Shown piece by piece: positions 52,369 to 61,420 of a stretch of DNA of 64,000 nt. The DNA is from Oceanobacter sp045430275 (GTDB taxonomy: Bacteria; Pseudomonadota; Gammaproteobacteria; Pseudomonadales; Oceanobacteraceae). Below the pieces are notes generated by a model. That model had not been told where the DNA came from, did not search any database, and saw only the letters and a program-made list of their open reading frames with translations. Position numbers and translations under genes: made by a program. The stretch lies in the NCBI GenBank assembly GCA_045430275.1, contig JAILXU010000010.1:1-64000 (forward strand). Reading direction: 5' to 3'. The stretch's first letter is position 1, and each line of letters begins with the position of its first letter.

Positions 52369-53886
52369 TTACTGCGGCGGGCTGATGGGTGCTACGTAAG
52401 GACACTCAGGCAGCTTGGTACAAATCCAGAAGTACTGCCCGGCAAACTCACCCGTAGTGGCCATGCTCATCTTCAGAGGTGATGCACAACGCGGGCACTT
52501 GGTTGCCATTCCCTCAGCGGCTTCGGCAAAGGCACCAGCACCCGGCTGGGTATGCTGATGCTGGGTATGGTTAGCCTCAACACGCGGCTCTGCTGGACGT
52601 GGTGGAGGCGTGTGCTGTTGAGGCGTGACCGGAGGAACATCACGTCTCTCTGCTCGAGGCTCAACGGAAGGTTGATAATGACTATTGCCCTGATCCATCG
52701 AATTCTGGTGAGAGTTCGTGTCTTGCTGAGCATAATGATCACGATACGCCGATGGAGCTTCAGTCGGGCGCTGATGCTGATGACTGGCATTGCCAAACTG
52801 ATTAATGCTGTTATTTTCTGCTTCTTCAAAAGCGGAGTGTGCGTGTGCAAACTGTCTCTGCGGCACGTCTTCCGGCTCATCCACTTCGGTGATCAGGTCG
52901 GCAATCTTGCGCTTGTTCTGGCCAATGTAGCTTTCAGCGATGAAGGCTTCCGTTTCCTTGGGCAGTAAGTAGCTTACCCGATCACGGATTTCCTTAATCG
53001 TGTAACCACGCTTCATATCGACCAGTAACACCGGAACATTGGCGGACTCGGCTGCCTTGCGCAATATTTCACGTTGTATTCGACGCAGCCCTTCTCGCTC
53101 ACTCAGACCATCAAGTTCAATCACACACAGAACTGAAAAGTCTGTTGAATCACAAAGAACGAAATCAAAACGCTGGGTCGCCAGTTGCTCTGCCGCAAAC
53201 TGGGTTTCTTCAAAGCTCAGGTCTGATTTTGGATTAATAACATCCGATGCCCGAACCTTGATAAATATTTCTGTTTTCTCCGACACTGACGTTTTGAGAT
53301 CGCCATAAAACAGGCGTTCAATGGGCGATAACAACGGCCCACCGCTCATATAAGGGAAGCTTTCGTCCTGTTCGGAAACACTGTTATTTCCGGCTTCTAC
53401 TGCAGGTCGACGAATTTCATCATCTGCAATGCTCCGGTGATGGGGAGCACGTTTATTATGACGATCAGAGTCCACTGGCCTTTCCTCGTTTACCCTGTGA
53501 GTTTGGTTATGCTGGGGAGAGGATTGAAACTGCTGTGTGTGCATTGCCTCTGATACCGGCGGCTCAGACACTGCATAAGCCGGTTGAGGGACAGGCTGAG
53601 GTTCTGGCTGAGAAGCTACCGGTGCCGCTTGCACAGGCTCAGGCGCTGCAGTCGCAGTTACTTCTGCAACCTGGGGGGCTTCTTCAATTGCCGGGACCGA
53701 TTCCGCAGGTTGCACCAAAGGCACGTCTGATTCTGATGCGGCATCCGATGCATCCTGAGCATCTGCATCATCATTTTCATCGTCTTTACCTGATGCCATT
53801 GCCTGACCAACAACCAGGACCACAGCCACAACCAACGCAATTAGTACCAGTGCAATTAACAGCACTAATACTTCAAGAACATCCAT
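52369..53886 (-). CDS. Membrane-anchored DUF2726 protein with C-terminal zinc ribbon
   Basis: The 505-residue protein starts with a membrane helix (about 2-25, LEVLVLLIALVLIALVVAVV). A long acidic and Pro/Gln-rich disordered region (about 35-180) follows, then a DUF2726 domain (about 185-330: GPLLSPIERLFYGDLKTS, FDFVLCDSTDFSVLCVIELD, VPVLLVDMKRGY). A second disordered His/Gln/Pro-rich region (about 340-460) and a TopA-like C4 zinc ribbon (CPRCASPL ... CTKLPECPY) end it. DUF2726 belongs to nuclease-like folds related to PD-(D/E)XK; here D and E residues lie in LCDSTDFSVLCVIELD. A GTG at 53904 is an alternative start. A paralogue lies just upstream. Confidence 0.82.
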   Translation of the reverse strand: MDVLEVLVLLIALVLIALVVAVVLVVGQAMASGKDDENDDADAQDASDAASESDVPLVQPAESVPAIEEAPQVAEVTATAAPEPVQAAPVASQPEPQPVPQPAYAVSEPPVSEAMHTQQFQSSPQHNQTHRVNEERPVDSDRHNKRAPHHRSIADDEIRRPAVEAGNNSVSEQDESFPYMSGGPLLSPIERLFYGDLKTSVSEKTEIFIKVRASDVINPKSDLSFEETQFAAEQLATQRFDFVLCDSTDFSVLCVIELDGLSEREGLRRIQREILRKAAESANVPVLLVDMKRGYTIKEIRDRVSYLLPKETEAFIAESYIGQNKRKIADLITEVDEPEDVPQRQFAHAHSAFEEAENNSINQFGNASHQHQRPTEAPSAYRDHYAQQDTNSHQNSMDQGNSHYQPSVEPRAERRDVPPVTPQQHTPPPRPAEPRVEANHTQHQHTQPGAGAFAEAAEGMATKCPRCASPLKMSMATTGEFAGQYFWICTKLPECPYVAPISPPQ

Positions 53887-54095
53887 ACCCACTGCCCCGA
53901 ACACACATATATGGAGTAATACCCATTCCTTCCCCGATTTAATCTGTAAACATACAGACTGTTATCCATTGCTGCCTCAAAAGGCATCACCATGCAAGGA
54001 TGTTGATACACATTGCATCATCAAAACCCATCCATGGTCGCCACCAGCAGTGACTATTCCAAGTTTTTCTATAAAACCAGAATTCTTATTTATTT

Positions 54096-54111
54096 GATGA
54101 TCTACATCACA
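54096..54111 (-). promoter_or_regulatory. CRP-like half-conserved site upstream of the first DUF2726 gene
   Basis: On the minus strand TGTGA-TGTAGA-TCATC matches 8 of 10 consensus positions of a CRP site (TGTGA-N6-TCACA). It lies 210 bp before the start at 53886, which is far for an activator, so support is weak. Confidence 0.25.
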
Positions 54112-54262
54112 GTTCTTTACCAATTGTAACCGAACAATTACGTTTTTGCTTGAAAACTCAGCGCATAAAGCCGAAATTTGGTCTTTATGGGCCAAACAGC
54201 AGCCGTAACATATTTACACATTGCTAACCGAACCATATAGCCATAGGTATAGCAGCTTTTTA

Positions 54263-54291
54263 AAAAATCGGAATAAAAGATGCCGATTTTT
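54263..54291 (-). terminator. AT-rich terminator after the second DUF2726 gene
   Basis: A 9-bp stem (54263-54271 with 54283-54291), rich in A on one side and T on the other, stands 74 bp after the stop at 54365. On the minus strand the stem ends in a run of six T, as intrinsic terminators do. Confidence 0.65.
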
Positions 54292-54364
54292 CTGCTTTAC
54301 ACTCAAAAGGCCATCAACGATTAACATTAGAACCCTTCTTGCAATTTCCTATTGCCCTTTGTTC

Positions 54365-55309
54365 CTAGGCAACAGCATCTGGCTGCTTTTTCGCTATATC
54401 ATGCGCTTTTAAGGGAGCCAGATAGCGACATGCTGGATAGGTACTACAGACCCAGAGAGTCTGACCTGCCAGCTTGCCGGTTTTAGGTTGCCTGCGAACC
54501 AGTCCAGAGTGGCATTTTGGACATTCCGGTATTTGTTTATTCTGGGTTTTCGGAACCACCTCTGGCGAAGACACGGCCGAAGCCACCGTACTTTTTGAAG
54601 TGCTTTCCACGTTTTCTGTCGTTTTGCCAACCGATGGCTGAGACACTTGCTCAAGCTTTGGAGGTGCAACACTTATTTCCGAATTCAAACTGTTATCAGC
54701 ATCCAGAGGCATGGATATCGCCAAAGGCACTGAATGGTCATCGCCTGAATCACCGGATAAACACCAGATATCTTCTTCTGATGACGTTACCGGCGTTTCT
54801 GGTTCCACAGGTGGAGCATGATTCACCACCGTGTCCTGACGCGCAACCTCCTCGTATGCAATGACTCCATCGCTCTCGGCTGACCATAAAAAAGCCAGTT
54901 GCTGACGAATGTCATTAATGGCAAAACCACCTCGAGCATCCACCATGACCCAGGGGATAGAAGCTGCTTCACACACACCATGAATAAACTTCTGATGCGC
55001 CTGGCGTTCATCGTCAATCTGAGAAGAATCTTCAAATTCCAGCACACACAAGGGTTCCAGGCTACCAGCATCAATCAACACAAATTCCAATTGTTGCGAC
55101 TCTATTTCCCTGGAAAGCTTACGCCAGCGTGAGTCACTCAATTCATGATGCGGTCTGATGATGCTCGCCATGCTGACCTTGCAAAACAACAGGGCTGATT
55201 TGCCAACGGCAGCACTCACAACCTGATAAAAAGACAGCTCAGCCGGTGACAACATGGCACCTGCGGATTCATAAGAAAAATTTCCCTTTTTTCTGGAATT
55301 CCAGAACAT
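54365..55309 (-). CDS. Second DUF2726/zinc-ribbon protein, no membrane anchor
   Basis: The 314-residue paralogue of the neighbouring gene has an N-terminal DUF2726 domain (about 15-150: GAMLSPAELSFYQVVSAAVG, LEFVLIDAGSLEPLCVLEFE, IPWVMVDARGGFAI). A Ser/Thr/Pro/Val-rich disordered stretch (about 165-255) follows, then a C4 zinc ribbon (CPKCHSGLVRRQ ... CSTYPACRYLAP). It lacks the N-terminal membrane helix of the larger protein. The ATG at 55309 has a GGAGAAAGG site; a GTG one codon earlier is possible. The same order of domains in both proteins points to tandem duplication and divergence. Confidence 0.82.
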   Translation of the reverse strand: MFWNSRKKGNFSYESAGAMLSPAELSFYQVVSAAVGKSALLFCKVSMASIIRPHHELSDSRWRKLSREIESQQLEFVLIDAGSLEPLCVLEFEDSSQIDDERQAHQKFIHGVCEAASIPWVMVDARGGFAINDIRQQLAFLWSAESDGVIAYEEVARQDTVVNHAPPVEPETPVTSSEEDIWCLSGDSGDDHSVPLAISMPLDADNSLNSEISVAPPKLEQVSQPSVGKTTENVESTSKSTVASAVSSPEVVPKTQNKQIPECPKCHSGLVRRQPKTGKLAGQTLWVCSTYPACRYLAPLKAHDIAKKQPDAVA

Positions 55310-55340
55310 CACCCTTTCTCCTGTTACTCACGGCCGATGG

Positions 55341-55360
55341 TTTTGGGACTTGTCCCAAAA
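55341..55360. terminator. Hairpin between der and the DUF2726 gene
   Basis: TTTTGGGA and TCCCAAAA form an 8-bp stem with a 4-nt loop (55341-55348 with 55353-55360), 120 bp after der and about 30 bp before the DUF2726 start. It could end der transcripts or be an operator of the downstream gene. Confidence 0.4.
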
Positions 55361-55482
55361 GCGTACCCTCGTCCGACAATCCTGAATCGATTCCAGATGC
55401 TGACAGGCGATCAAAATCCCCAGTCAACACCTTATTAGTGACGGCCTTATTAAAACAGAAGCGCATATAGCCGAAATGTTAG

Positions 55483-56988
55483 CTAGCTCTGTTTTTTGGT
55501 AGTTTTTTTCTGTTTATTGCGTCGAATGTTGGCCGTTTTTTCCACCGCTTCTGCACGGCGTCGGGTTCTATGACGAACTGCCTTGTCCTTTTCTGCAAAG
55601 GGGTTATCACCCTGACGGAATTCAACCCGCACTGGCGTTCCCTTGATATCCAGAACCCGGCGGAAGGTATTCGCCAGGTAGCGTTTATAATCATCGGTCA
55701 GCTCTTTGACCAGATTGCCATGAATGACCAGCAGCGGAGGGTTCGATCCCCCCTGGTGGGCATAACGCAATTTGGGTCGACGACTGCGAACCATGGGGGG
55801 CTGATGGCTGGCTACAGCGTCTTCCATAATCCGGGTCAGGACATTGGTTTGCCATTTCCCCATAGCCGATTCATACGCACTGTCCACCGACTCATACAGA
55901 TGGCCCACTCCGGTTCCATGCAAAGCCGAAATAAAGTGCTTGTCTGCAAACGTTAAAAAGTCAAAGCGACGATCCAATTCGTCTTTTACACGCTGTCTTT
56001 CATCGGCATCCATGCCATCCCATTTGTTAATCGCAATCACCAATGCGCGCCCGGCGTTTAGCACAAAGCTGAGCATGTGAAGGTCCTGTTCGACAATGCC
56101 GGTGCGTGCATCCAGCACCAGAATACAGACATGACAATCCTGAATGGCCTGCAGGGTTTTAATGATTGAGAATTTCTCAGCCGCTTCACTGATGTTTTTA
56201 CGGCGGCGCACCCCAGCGGTATCAATCAGGGTGTATTCACGACCATGACGCTCATAAGGGATATAAACACTGTCCCGCGTCGTACCGGCTTCGTCATACA
56301 CCACTACTCGCTCTTCGCCCAGGAAGCGATTCACCAGTGTTGACTTGCCCACGTTTGGACGCCCAACCACAGCAATTTTGACGCCTTTGACATCCAGCTC
56401 TTCATGCACCACGGCTTCGGGTTCTGGCGTTTCGCCATCTTCCCAAACGAAATTCCAGTCATCATCGACATCCGAGACCTCAGGCTCTGGTTCCACGCCG
56501 TGCAAATCATCCAGCACATAGTCGATCAATGCCGTGACACCACGGTTGTGCGCCGCAGCAATGGGCAGGGGTTCTCCCATTCCCATCTCGAAGAATTCCC
56601 CCAGTACCACATCCGGGTTTTTTCCATCAATTTTGTTGGCGACCAGGTACGCATGCTTGCCATTGCGGCGCAGGTGATCCGCAATCATGCGATCCCCCGG
56701 TGTAATGCCAGCATTGGCATCCACCATAAAGAAGACGATGTCAGCTTCCTGAATAGCCTGAAAACTCTGGCTGGCCATGGCTTCGTCGATGCCTTCTTCC
56801 TGACCGGAGATGCCACCAGTATCAATGACAATAAATGGCCGATCTCCCAGCTTCCCTTCTCCGTATTTACGGTCGCGGGTCAAGCCCGCAATTTCCGCCA
56901 CCAAAGCGTCACGAGACTTGGTCAAGCGATTAAACAGGGTGGACTTACCTACATTTGGTCGCCCGACCAGCGCGATAACGGGTACCAT
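55483..56988 (-). CDS. der: Ribosome assembly GTPase Der (EngA)
   Basis: Der is an essential GTPase for 50S subunit maturation. It has two G domains with P-loops GRPNVGKSTLFNRL and GRPNVGKSTLVNRF, G3 motifs DTGGISGQEEG and DTAGVRRRKNI, and G4 motifs NKID and NKWD. The C-terminal KH-like domain (PPMVRSRRPKLRYAHQGG) and a basic tail complete the 501 residues. An acidic insert (PEPEVSDVDDDWNFVWEDGE) separates the two G domains, typical of gammaproteobacteria. A GAGG site precedes the ATG. It follows bamB in the conserved order. Confidence 0.97.
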   Translation of the reverse strand: MVPVIALVGRPNVGKSTLFNRLTKSRDALVAEIAGLTRDRKYGEGKLGDRPFIVIDTGGISGQEEGIDEAMASQSFQAIQEADIVFFMVDANAGITPGDRMIADHLRRNGKHAYLVANKIDGKNPDVVLGEFFEMGMGEPLPIAAAHNRGVTALIDYVLDDLHGVEPEPEVSDVDDDWNFVWEDGETPEPEAVVHEELDVKGVKIAVVGRPNVGKSTLVNRFLGEERVVVYDEAGTTRDSVYIPYERHGREYTLIDTAGVRRRKNISEAAEKFSIIKTLQAIQDCHVCILVLDARTGIVEQDLHMLSFVLNAGRALVIAINKWDGMDADERQRVKDELDRRFDFLTFADKHFISALHGTGVGHLYESVDSAYESAMGKWQTNVLTRIMEDAVASHQPPMVRSRRPKLRYAHQGGSNPPLLVIHGNLVKELTDDYKRYLANTFRRVLDIKGTPVRVEFRQGDNPFAEKDKAVRHRTRRRAEAVEKTANIRRNKQKKTTKKQS

Positions 56989-57067
56989 GATTTTTCCTCA
57001 AATAAGCAAAAAGAGCGGCGACCCAAACAGGTCCCGCTCAAGAGAAGGGGGTTATGTCAAATACACG

Positions 57068-58276
57068 TCAGTCAGTGCTGACGCTCAACAGTAAAACAGA
57101 ACCATCGTTGGTATAAGCCAGAATACCGGCCTCGGTTGCCAACAATGGATTTCGGCTACCAAACACCTTGCCGCGCATGCGACGCCAGTTGGTTGCTTCA
57201 CTCTGGTTGGGTGTGTTGATGTGCAAACCGTGCGGACGCAGCAATCGCTTGCCAACCAGACTGCCATCAACCTGATTCATCAGGTAAAGATAACCTTCCA
57301 GATCCGTCACGGCCAAAAAGCTGTCATACGCAACCGGCGCACCCAATTTGCGACCTTCCAGGGCATCCTGCAACCAGACGCTACCGCCAGTGGCCACATC
57401 AAAAGCCCGAACACGACTGTCATCCAGAGTCAGATACAAGTTACCCAACCCCATTACCGGGCTGTAATAACTGGAGCCATCTTCTTCCCAACGGGTTTCA
57501 CCACGCGGGGTTATCGCTGCCAGCTTGCCGTGGTAACTGGCCGCATACAGCAATTGATCGTCCAGCAACACCGTGCCATCAATGTCCACCAGTCGTTCCA
57601 GTTCAGAACGGCCTTCCGGGATTGCCAGGCGCTTTTCCCAACGAGGAATGCCCAGACGACGATCCAGTGCAATCACCTTGCCATTCGCAAAGCCGGTAAT
57701 AACCAACTGGCCCAATACTCGGGGAGAACCTGTGCCGCGTACCGTCAGCACTGGCAGAGCCGCTTCGTAAGACCATTTCTGCTTGCCATTCTGCAGATCA
57801 TAGGCTGTAACACGACCATCAACGGTGTGTACATACACCTGAGTATCATCAACACCGGCCGGGGCAACCGCTTCACTGGTCAGTGGAGCAGTCCAGTGCG
57901 TATCACCGCCATCACGATTCAGGGCCAGCAATTCACCAGCTCGCGTGGCCACAAACACATGCTCGTCTGTGACGGTCAAACCCGCCGTAATCGTATGCTC
58001 CAGCGAAACCTGCCACTGAATGGAGCCACTGTTCAAATCCAGCGCTGCGACGGTACCATTCGGGTCCAGAGCAAACACTGTGTCGCCATCAGCCACCATG
58101 GTCAGACGTGACACATGCCTGCCAGTGCCGTCACCAATACGAGTCTGCCATTCCACATCGATCGAGGCACGCTCAACACTGGCCAACGAGTCTGTCTCAG
58201 CACTCTGGGGCCACAAGGAACATGCCGAGAGTGTCATGACAGTCAGGCCAGCAAACAGGGCGCGCTTCATCATCAT
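57068..58276 (-). CDS. bamB: Outer-membrane assembly lipoprotein BamB
   Basis: BamB is the beta-propeller lipoprotein of the BAM complex that inserts outer-membrane proteins. The lipobox is LSAC at about residue 19. PQQ-type propeller repeats follow, for example DLNSGSIQWQVSLEHTITAG, THWTAPLTSEAVAPAG, YDLQNGKQKWSYEAALPV and LDRRLGIPRWEKR. The 402-residue length fits. Three ATG codons in tandem start the gene and overlap the yfgM stop; which one is used is unclear. It lies between yfgM and der. Confidence 0.95.
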   Translation of the reverse strand: MMMKRALFAGLTVMTLSACSLWPQSAETDSLASVERASIDVEWQTRIGDGTGRHVSRLTMVADGDTVFALDPNGTVAALDLNSGSIQWQVSLEHTITAGLTVTDEHVFVATRAGELLALNRDGGDTHWTAPLTSEAVAPAGVDDTQVYVHTVDGRVTAYDLQNGKQKWSYEAALPVLTVRGTGSPRVLGQLVITGFANGKVIALDRRLGIPRWEKRLAIPEGRSELERLVDIDGTVLLDDQLLYAASYHGKLAAITPRGETRWEEDGSSYYSPVMGLGNLYLTLDDSRVRAFDVATGGSVWLQDALEGRKLGAPVAYDSFLAVTDLEGYLYLMNQVDGSLVGKRLLRPHGLHINTPNQSEATNWRRMRGKVFGSRNPLLATEAGILAYTNDGSVLLLSVSTD

Positions 58277-58938
58277 TCAGCTCCCTCAGAAGCCACCAGG
58301 AAGTCAGCCTTGCGCTTCAAGGAACGCGTATCCATGCCCAAACCGGTTGCCGCTTCAATGGCTTCCAGATAGGCCGCACGAGCCGCCGACTTGTCGCCCT
58401 TGCGGAACAAGGCATCGCCACGTGTTTCCAGATATTGAGGGGCATAAGCCGGATCATCAATGCTGCTCACCAAAGCCAGTGCTTCTGCCGTCTTGTCCTG
58501 ATCAATCAACAGATTGGCCAAACGCACCCGAGCCAGATACAACACCGGAGGCTGGGCTTCGGCAGTCAGAGCTTTCAGCTCCTTGACGGCGCTGTCGATG
58601 TCCTTGTTCTCGGCTGCAAAACGGGCCAGAAACAAGCTGCCAAACTGACCGTAGGTAGAACCGGAAAATTCTTTCTTCAGCGTCTCGGCCATGACAACCG
58701 CTTCGGCTTGCAGGACTTCATTGCCCGGATTCTGACTGTATTCGGAGAACTTCTCCGTCAGGGATGAGAACAGGGCCGATGCTGCTTCGCCCTTCTGTTG
58801 TTCCATCTGCTGATACTGATTCCAGCCCAACCAGCCGCCGACAACCAGAACAACGCTCACCAACAAGCTGGTTCCGTTTTCCGACCACCATTGTTTCAGC
58901 ATCTCTGCCTGTTCTTCGTCCGTACGCAGTTCGCTCAT
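58273..58938 (-). CDS. yfgM: YfgM, TPR-containing SecYEG ancillary protein
   Basis: YfgM is a membrane-anchored periplasmic chaperone partner associated with SecYEG and PpiD. The 221-residue protein has the family start MSELRTDEEQAEMLKQWWSE, one membrane helix (about 24-41, LLVSVVLVVGGWLGW) and a tetratricopeptide region (LYLARVRLANLLIDQDKTAE and TRGDALFRKGDKSAARAAYL). It sits between hisS and bamB and overlaps bamB by 4 bp. Confidence 0.93.
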   Translation of the reverse strand: MSELRTDEEQAEMLKQWWSENGTSLLVSVVLVVGGWLGWNQYQQMEQQKGEAASALFSSLTEKFSEYSQNPGNEVLQAEAVVMAETLKKEFSGSTYGQFGSLFLARFAAENKDIDSAVKELKALTAEAQPPVLYLARVRLANLLIDQDKTAEALALVSSIDDPAYAPQYLETRGDALFRKGDKSAARAAYLEAIEAATGLGMDTRSLKRKADFLVASEGAE

Positions 58939-58966
58939 GCTTAATTACTCCGAAAATTCAGTCGTC

Positions 58967-60247
58967 TCAGACCAGTGCATCCATCAGCCACGGGCCGACG
59001 TCTGACTGACTTACGGTTGCCTGCTCGGCTTGACCGCGCAAATCCTTGACACCCACCGTGCCATTCTCCAGTTCGCTCTCACCCAGGATCAGGGCAAAGC
59101 GCGCACCGCTTTTATCCGCTTTTTTCATCTGGCTCTTGAAGCTGCCCGCACCGCAGTGCGTCTGTACTCTCAGGCCAGCGTGCTCTTCACGCAATCGACG
59201 ACTCAACAGCAAGGCCACTTGGTCGGCTCCGCCACCCAGCGCGCACACGTAGACATCGACCGTCTCGGATACCGCATCCGGGATTACTTCCAGGGTTTCC
59301 AGCATCAAAATCAGACGCTCAACACCCATGGCAAACCCAACCGCAGGTGTCGCCTTGCCACCCAACTGTTCAACCAGACCGTCATAGCGACCACCGGCAC
59401 ACACCGTGCCCTGGGCACCGAGTTTGTCCGTCACCCACTCAAAAACGGTTTTGTTGTAGTAGTCCAGGCCACGCACCAGACGCTGATTAATTTCGTACTT
59501 CACACCCGCCGCATCCAGAACGGCACGCAAGGCATTGAAGTGCTCGCGGCTCTCGTCGTCCAGGTGATCGTGTAGCTGGGGAGCATTCACCAACAAGGCT
59601 TGTGTGTCAGGATTTTTGCTGTCCAGCACCCGCAGTGGATTACTTTCCAGACGACGCTGGCTGTCTTCATCCAGTTGATCGTGGAACTGGCTCAGGTACT
59701 CAACCAGCGCTGCCCGATATTCCGCACGCGCTTCATTGCTGCCCAGAGTATTCAGTTGCAACGTGACGGCATCCTGCAGGCCCAGCTGACGCCACAGGTC
59801 AGCGGTCATCAGGATCAGTTCAGCGTCGATGTCCGGGGTTGCAATACCAAACGTCTCGACACCAATCTGGTAAAACTGGCGATAACGGCCTTTTTGAGGG
59901 CGCTCGTGGCGGAACATCGGGCCGGTGTACCACAGACGCTGGGTCTGGTTGTACAACAAGCCATGCTCTTCACAGGCACGAACACAGCTCGCGGTACCTT
60001 CCGGGCGCAAGGTCAGGCTGTCACCGTTGCGATCCTCGAAGGTGTACATTTCTTTTTCAACGATGTCGGTCACTTCACCAATGGAGCGTTTGAACAGATT
60101 GGTCTGCTCAACCACTGGCATACGAATTTCCGCGTATCCATGCGCTGCCAATACGTCTTTGACAGTGCCTTCAAGGTATTGCCACACCGGGCTTTGAGTC
60201 GGCAGGATGTCGTTCATCCCGCGAATGGCTTGAATTTTCTTGGCCAT
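58967..60247 (-). CDS. hisS: Histidyl-tRNA synthetase
   Basis: HisS charges tRNA-His. Class II motifs are visible: motif 1 around MPVVEQTNLFKRSIGEVTD, motif 2 MFRHERPQKGRYRQFYQIG and motif 3 GFAMGVERLILMLE. The histidine-specific RLVRGLDYYNKTVFEW and GGRYDGLVEQLGG are present. The C-terminal anticodon-binding domain ends the 426 residues (E. coli 424). The start MAKKIQAIRGMNDILP is standard. It follows ispG by 61 bp in the conserved cluster. Confidence 0.97.
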   Translation of the reverse strand: MAKKIQAIRGMNDILPTQSPVWQYLEGTVKDVLAAHGYAEIRMPVVEQTNLFKRSIGEVTDIVEKEMYTFEDRNGDSLTLRPEGTASCVRACEEHGLLYNQTQRLWYTGPMFRHERPQKGRYRQFYQIGVETFGIATPDIDAELILMTADLWRQLGLQDAVTLQLNTLGSNEARAEYRAALVEYLSQFHDQLDEDSQRRLESNPLRVLDSKNPDTQALLVNAPQLHDHLDDESREHFNALRAVLDAAGVKYEINQRLVRGLDYYNKTVFEWVTDKLGAQGTVCAGGRYDGLVEQLGGKATPAVGFAMGVERLILMLETLEVIPDAVSETVDVYVCALGGGADQVALLLSRRLREEHAGLRVQTHCGAGSFKSQMKKADKSGARFALILGESELENGTVGVKDLRGQAEQATVSQSDVGPWLMDALV

Positions 60248-60308
60248 ATTAAAATCTTTACGTCCTGTCCGGCGTTACATACCGGGTTATTAAGGAACCG
60301 GCTGCGAA

Positions 60309-61418
60309 TCAGTCGGTTGCAATCAGTTGTTGTCGTTCAGCATCCAGTTGATCGGCTCGCTCACGAATCAGGCGTTCCAGATCATCCACCAGCGAATCGT
60401 TGTTCAGCTTGCCCATTGGTTTGCCATCAATGTACACCAGATTAGGCTGACCACCCGTCAGACCCAGATCCACTTCCTTGGCTTCACCCGGGCCATTAAC
60501 GACACAGCCGATCACGGCAACATCCATATTGGTGCGAATATCTTCGACGCGGGTTTCCAGCTCGTTCATGGTCTTGATGACATCAAAATTTTGACGAGAG
60601 CAGCTTGGGCACGCAATGAAATTGATACCGCGCGAACGCAGCTTCAGCGACTTGAGCATGTCCCAGCCAACCTTGACCTCTTCCACCGGGTCTGCCGCCA
60701 GAGACACGCGAATGGTGTCGCCGATACCGTCCCAGAGCAGTAATCCGAGGCCAATGGAGGACTTCACCGTTCCACCGCGCAACGCACCGGCTTCGGTGAT
60801 ACCCAGGTGCAACGGCTGTTCAATCTGGCTGGCAATCTGACGATAGGCTTCAACCGTCATAAAAATATCGGACGCTTTCAGGCTCAGTTTGTATTCCTGA
60901 AAATCCAGACGATCCAGAATATCAATGTGGCGCATGGCGGATTCAACCAGTGCAGCCGGCGTTGGCTCGCCGTATTTTTTCTGCAGGTCTTTTTCCAGCG
61001 AACCGGCATTCACGCCGATACGAATCGGAATATTCTTGTCACGCGCCGCGTCCACTACCGCTCGTATACGATCTTCTCGTCCGATATTACCGGGGTTAAT
61101 CCGCAAGCAATCCACACCCAGTTCGGCGACTCGCAAAGCAATGCGGTAGTCAAAATGAATATCGGCCACCAGAGGCGCATTCACCTGCTGGCGAATCTGG
61201 GCGAAGGCTTCTGCAGCATCCATGGAGGGTACAGATACACGCACAATATCCACACCGGCTTCTTCAGCTCGACGTATCTGAGCCACCGTTGCTGCCACAT
61301 CCGTGGTTTCAGTGTTGGTCATGGTCTGAATACTGATCGGCGCATCACCACCGACAGGAACATTCCCAACCCAGATTTTTCGGCTGGTGCGGCGTTTGAT
61401 CGGATTTTCAAAATGCAT
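60309..61418 (-). CDS. ispG: 4-Hydroxy-3-methylbut-2-enyl diphosphate synthase
   Basis: IspG (GcpE) makes HMBPP from MEcPP in the non-mevalonate isoprenoid pathway with a 4Fe-4S cluster. The cluster Cys residues lie in CPSCSRQNFDV and GCVVNGPGEAKEVD. The barrel has VRVSVPSMDAAEAF, DIHFDYRIAL, LRINPGNIG and RIGVNAGSLE. The 369-residue length matches E. coli (372). Its ATG lies 2 bp after the pilF stop, so no rodZ gene separates them. Confidence 0.97.
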   Translation of the reverse strand: MHFENPIKRRTSRKIWVGNVPVGGDAPISIQTMTNTETTDVAATVAQIRRAEEAGVDIVRVSVPSMDAAEAFAQIRQQVNAPLVADIHFDYRIALRVAELGVDCLRINPGNIGREDRIRAVVDAARDKNIPIRIGVNAGSLEKDLQKKYGEPTPAALVESAMRHIDILDRLDFQEYKLSLKASDIFMTVEAYRQIASQIEQPLHLGITEAGALRGGTVKSSIGLGLLLWDGIGDTIRVSLAADPVEEVKVGWDMLKSLKLRSRGINFIACPSCSRQNFDVIKTMNELETRVEDIRTNMDVAVIGCVVNGPGEAKEVDLGLTGGQPNLVYIDGKPMGKLNNDSLVDDLERLIRERADQLDAERQQLIATD

Positions 61419-61420
61419 AA

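Larger units (their letters stand above)
53887..54364. other. Intergenic region between the two DUF2726 genes
   Basis: No gene is supported in these 478 bp. The downstream gene must have its own promoter here, because a hairpin terminator (54263-54291) closes the upstream gene. Small frames at 53977-54195 (minus) and 54221-54412 (plus) have no ribosome site and no family-like content. Confidence 0.5.

Noticed and set aside
53944..53957. CTGTA-N4-TACAG dyad as a LexA box
   Set aside because: The CTG and CAG arms are 8 bp apart; the gammaproteobacterial LexA box needs 10, so the spacing is wrong.
53977..54412. Small frames between the two DUF2726 genes (53977-54195 minus, 54221-54412 plus)
   Set aside because: They have no ribosome sites, no family-like residues, and one overlaps a terminator.
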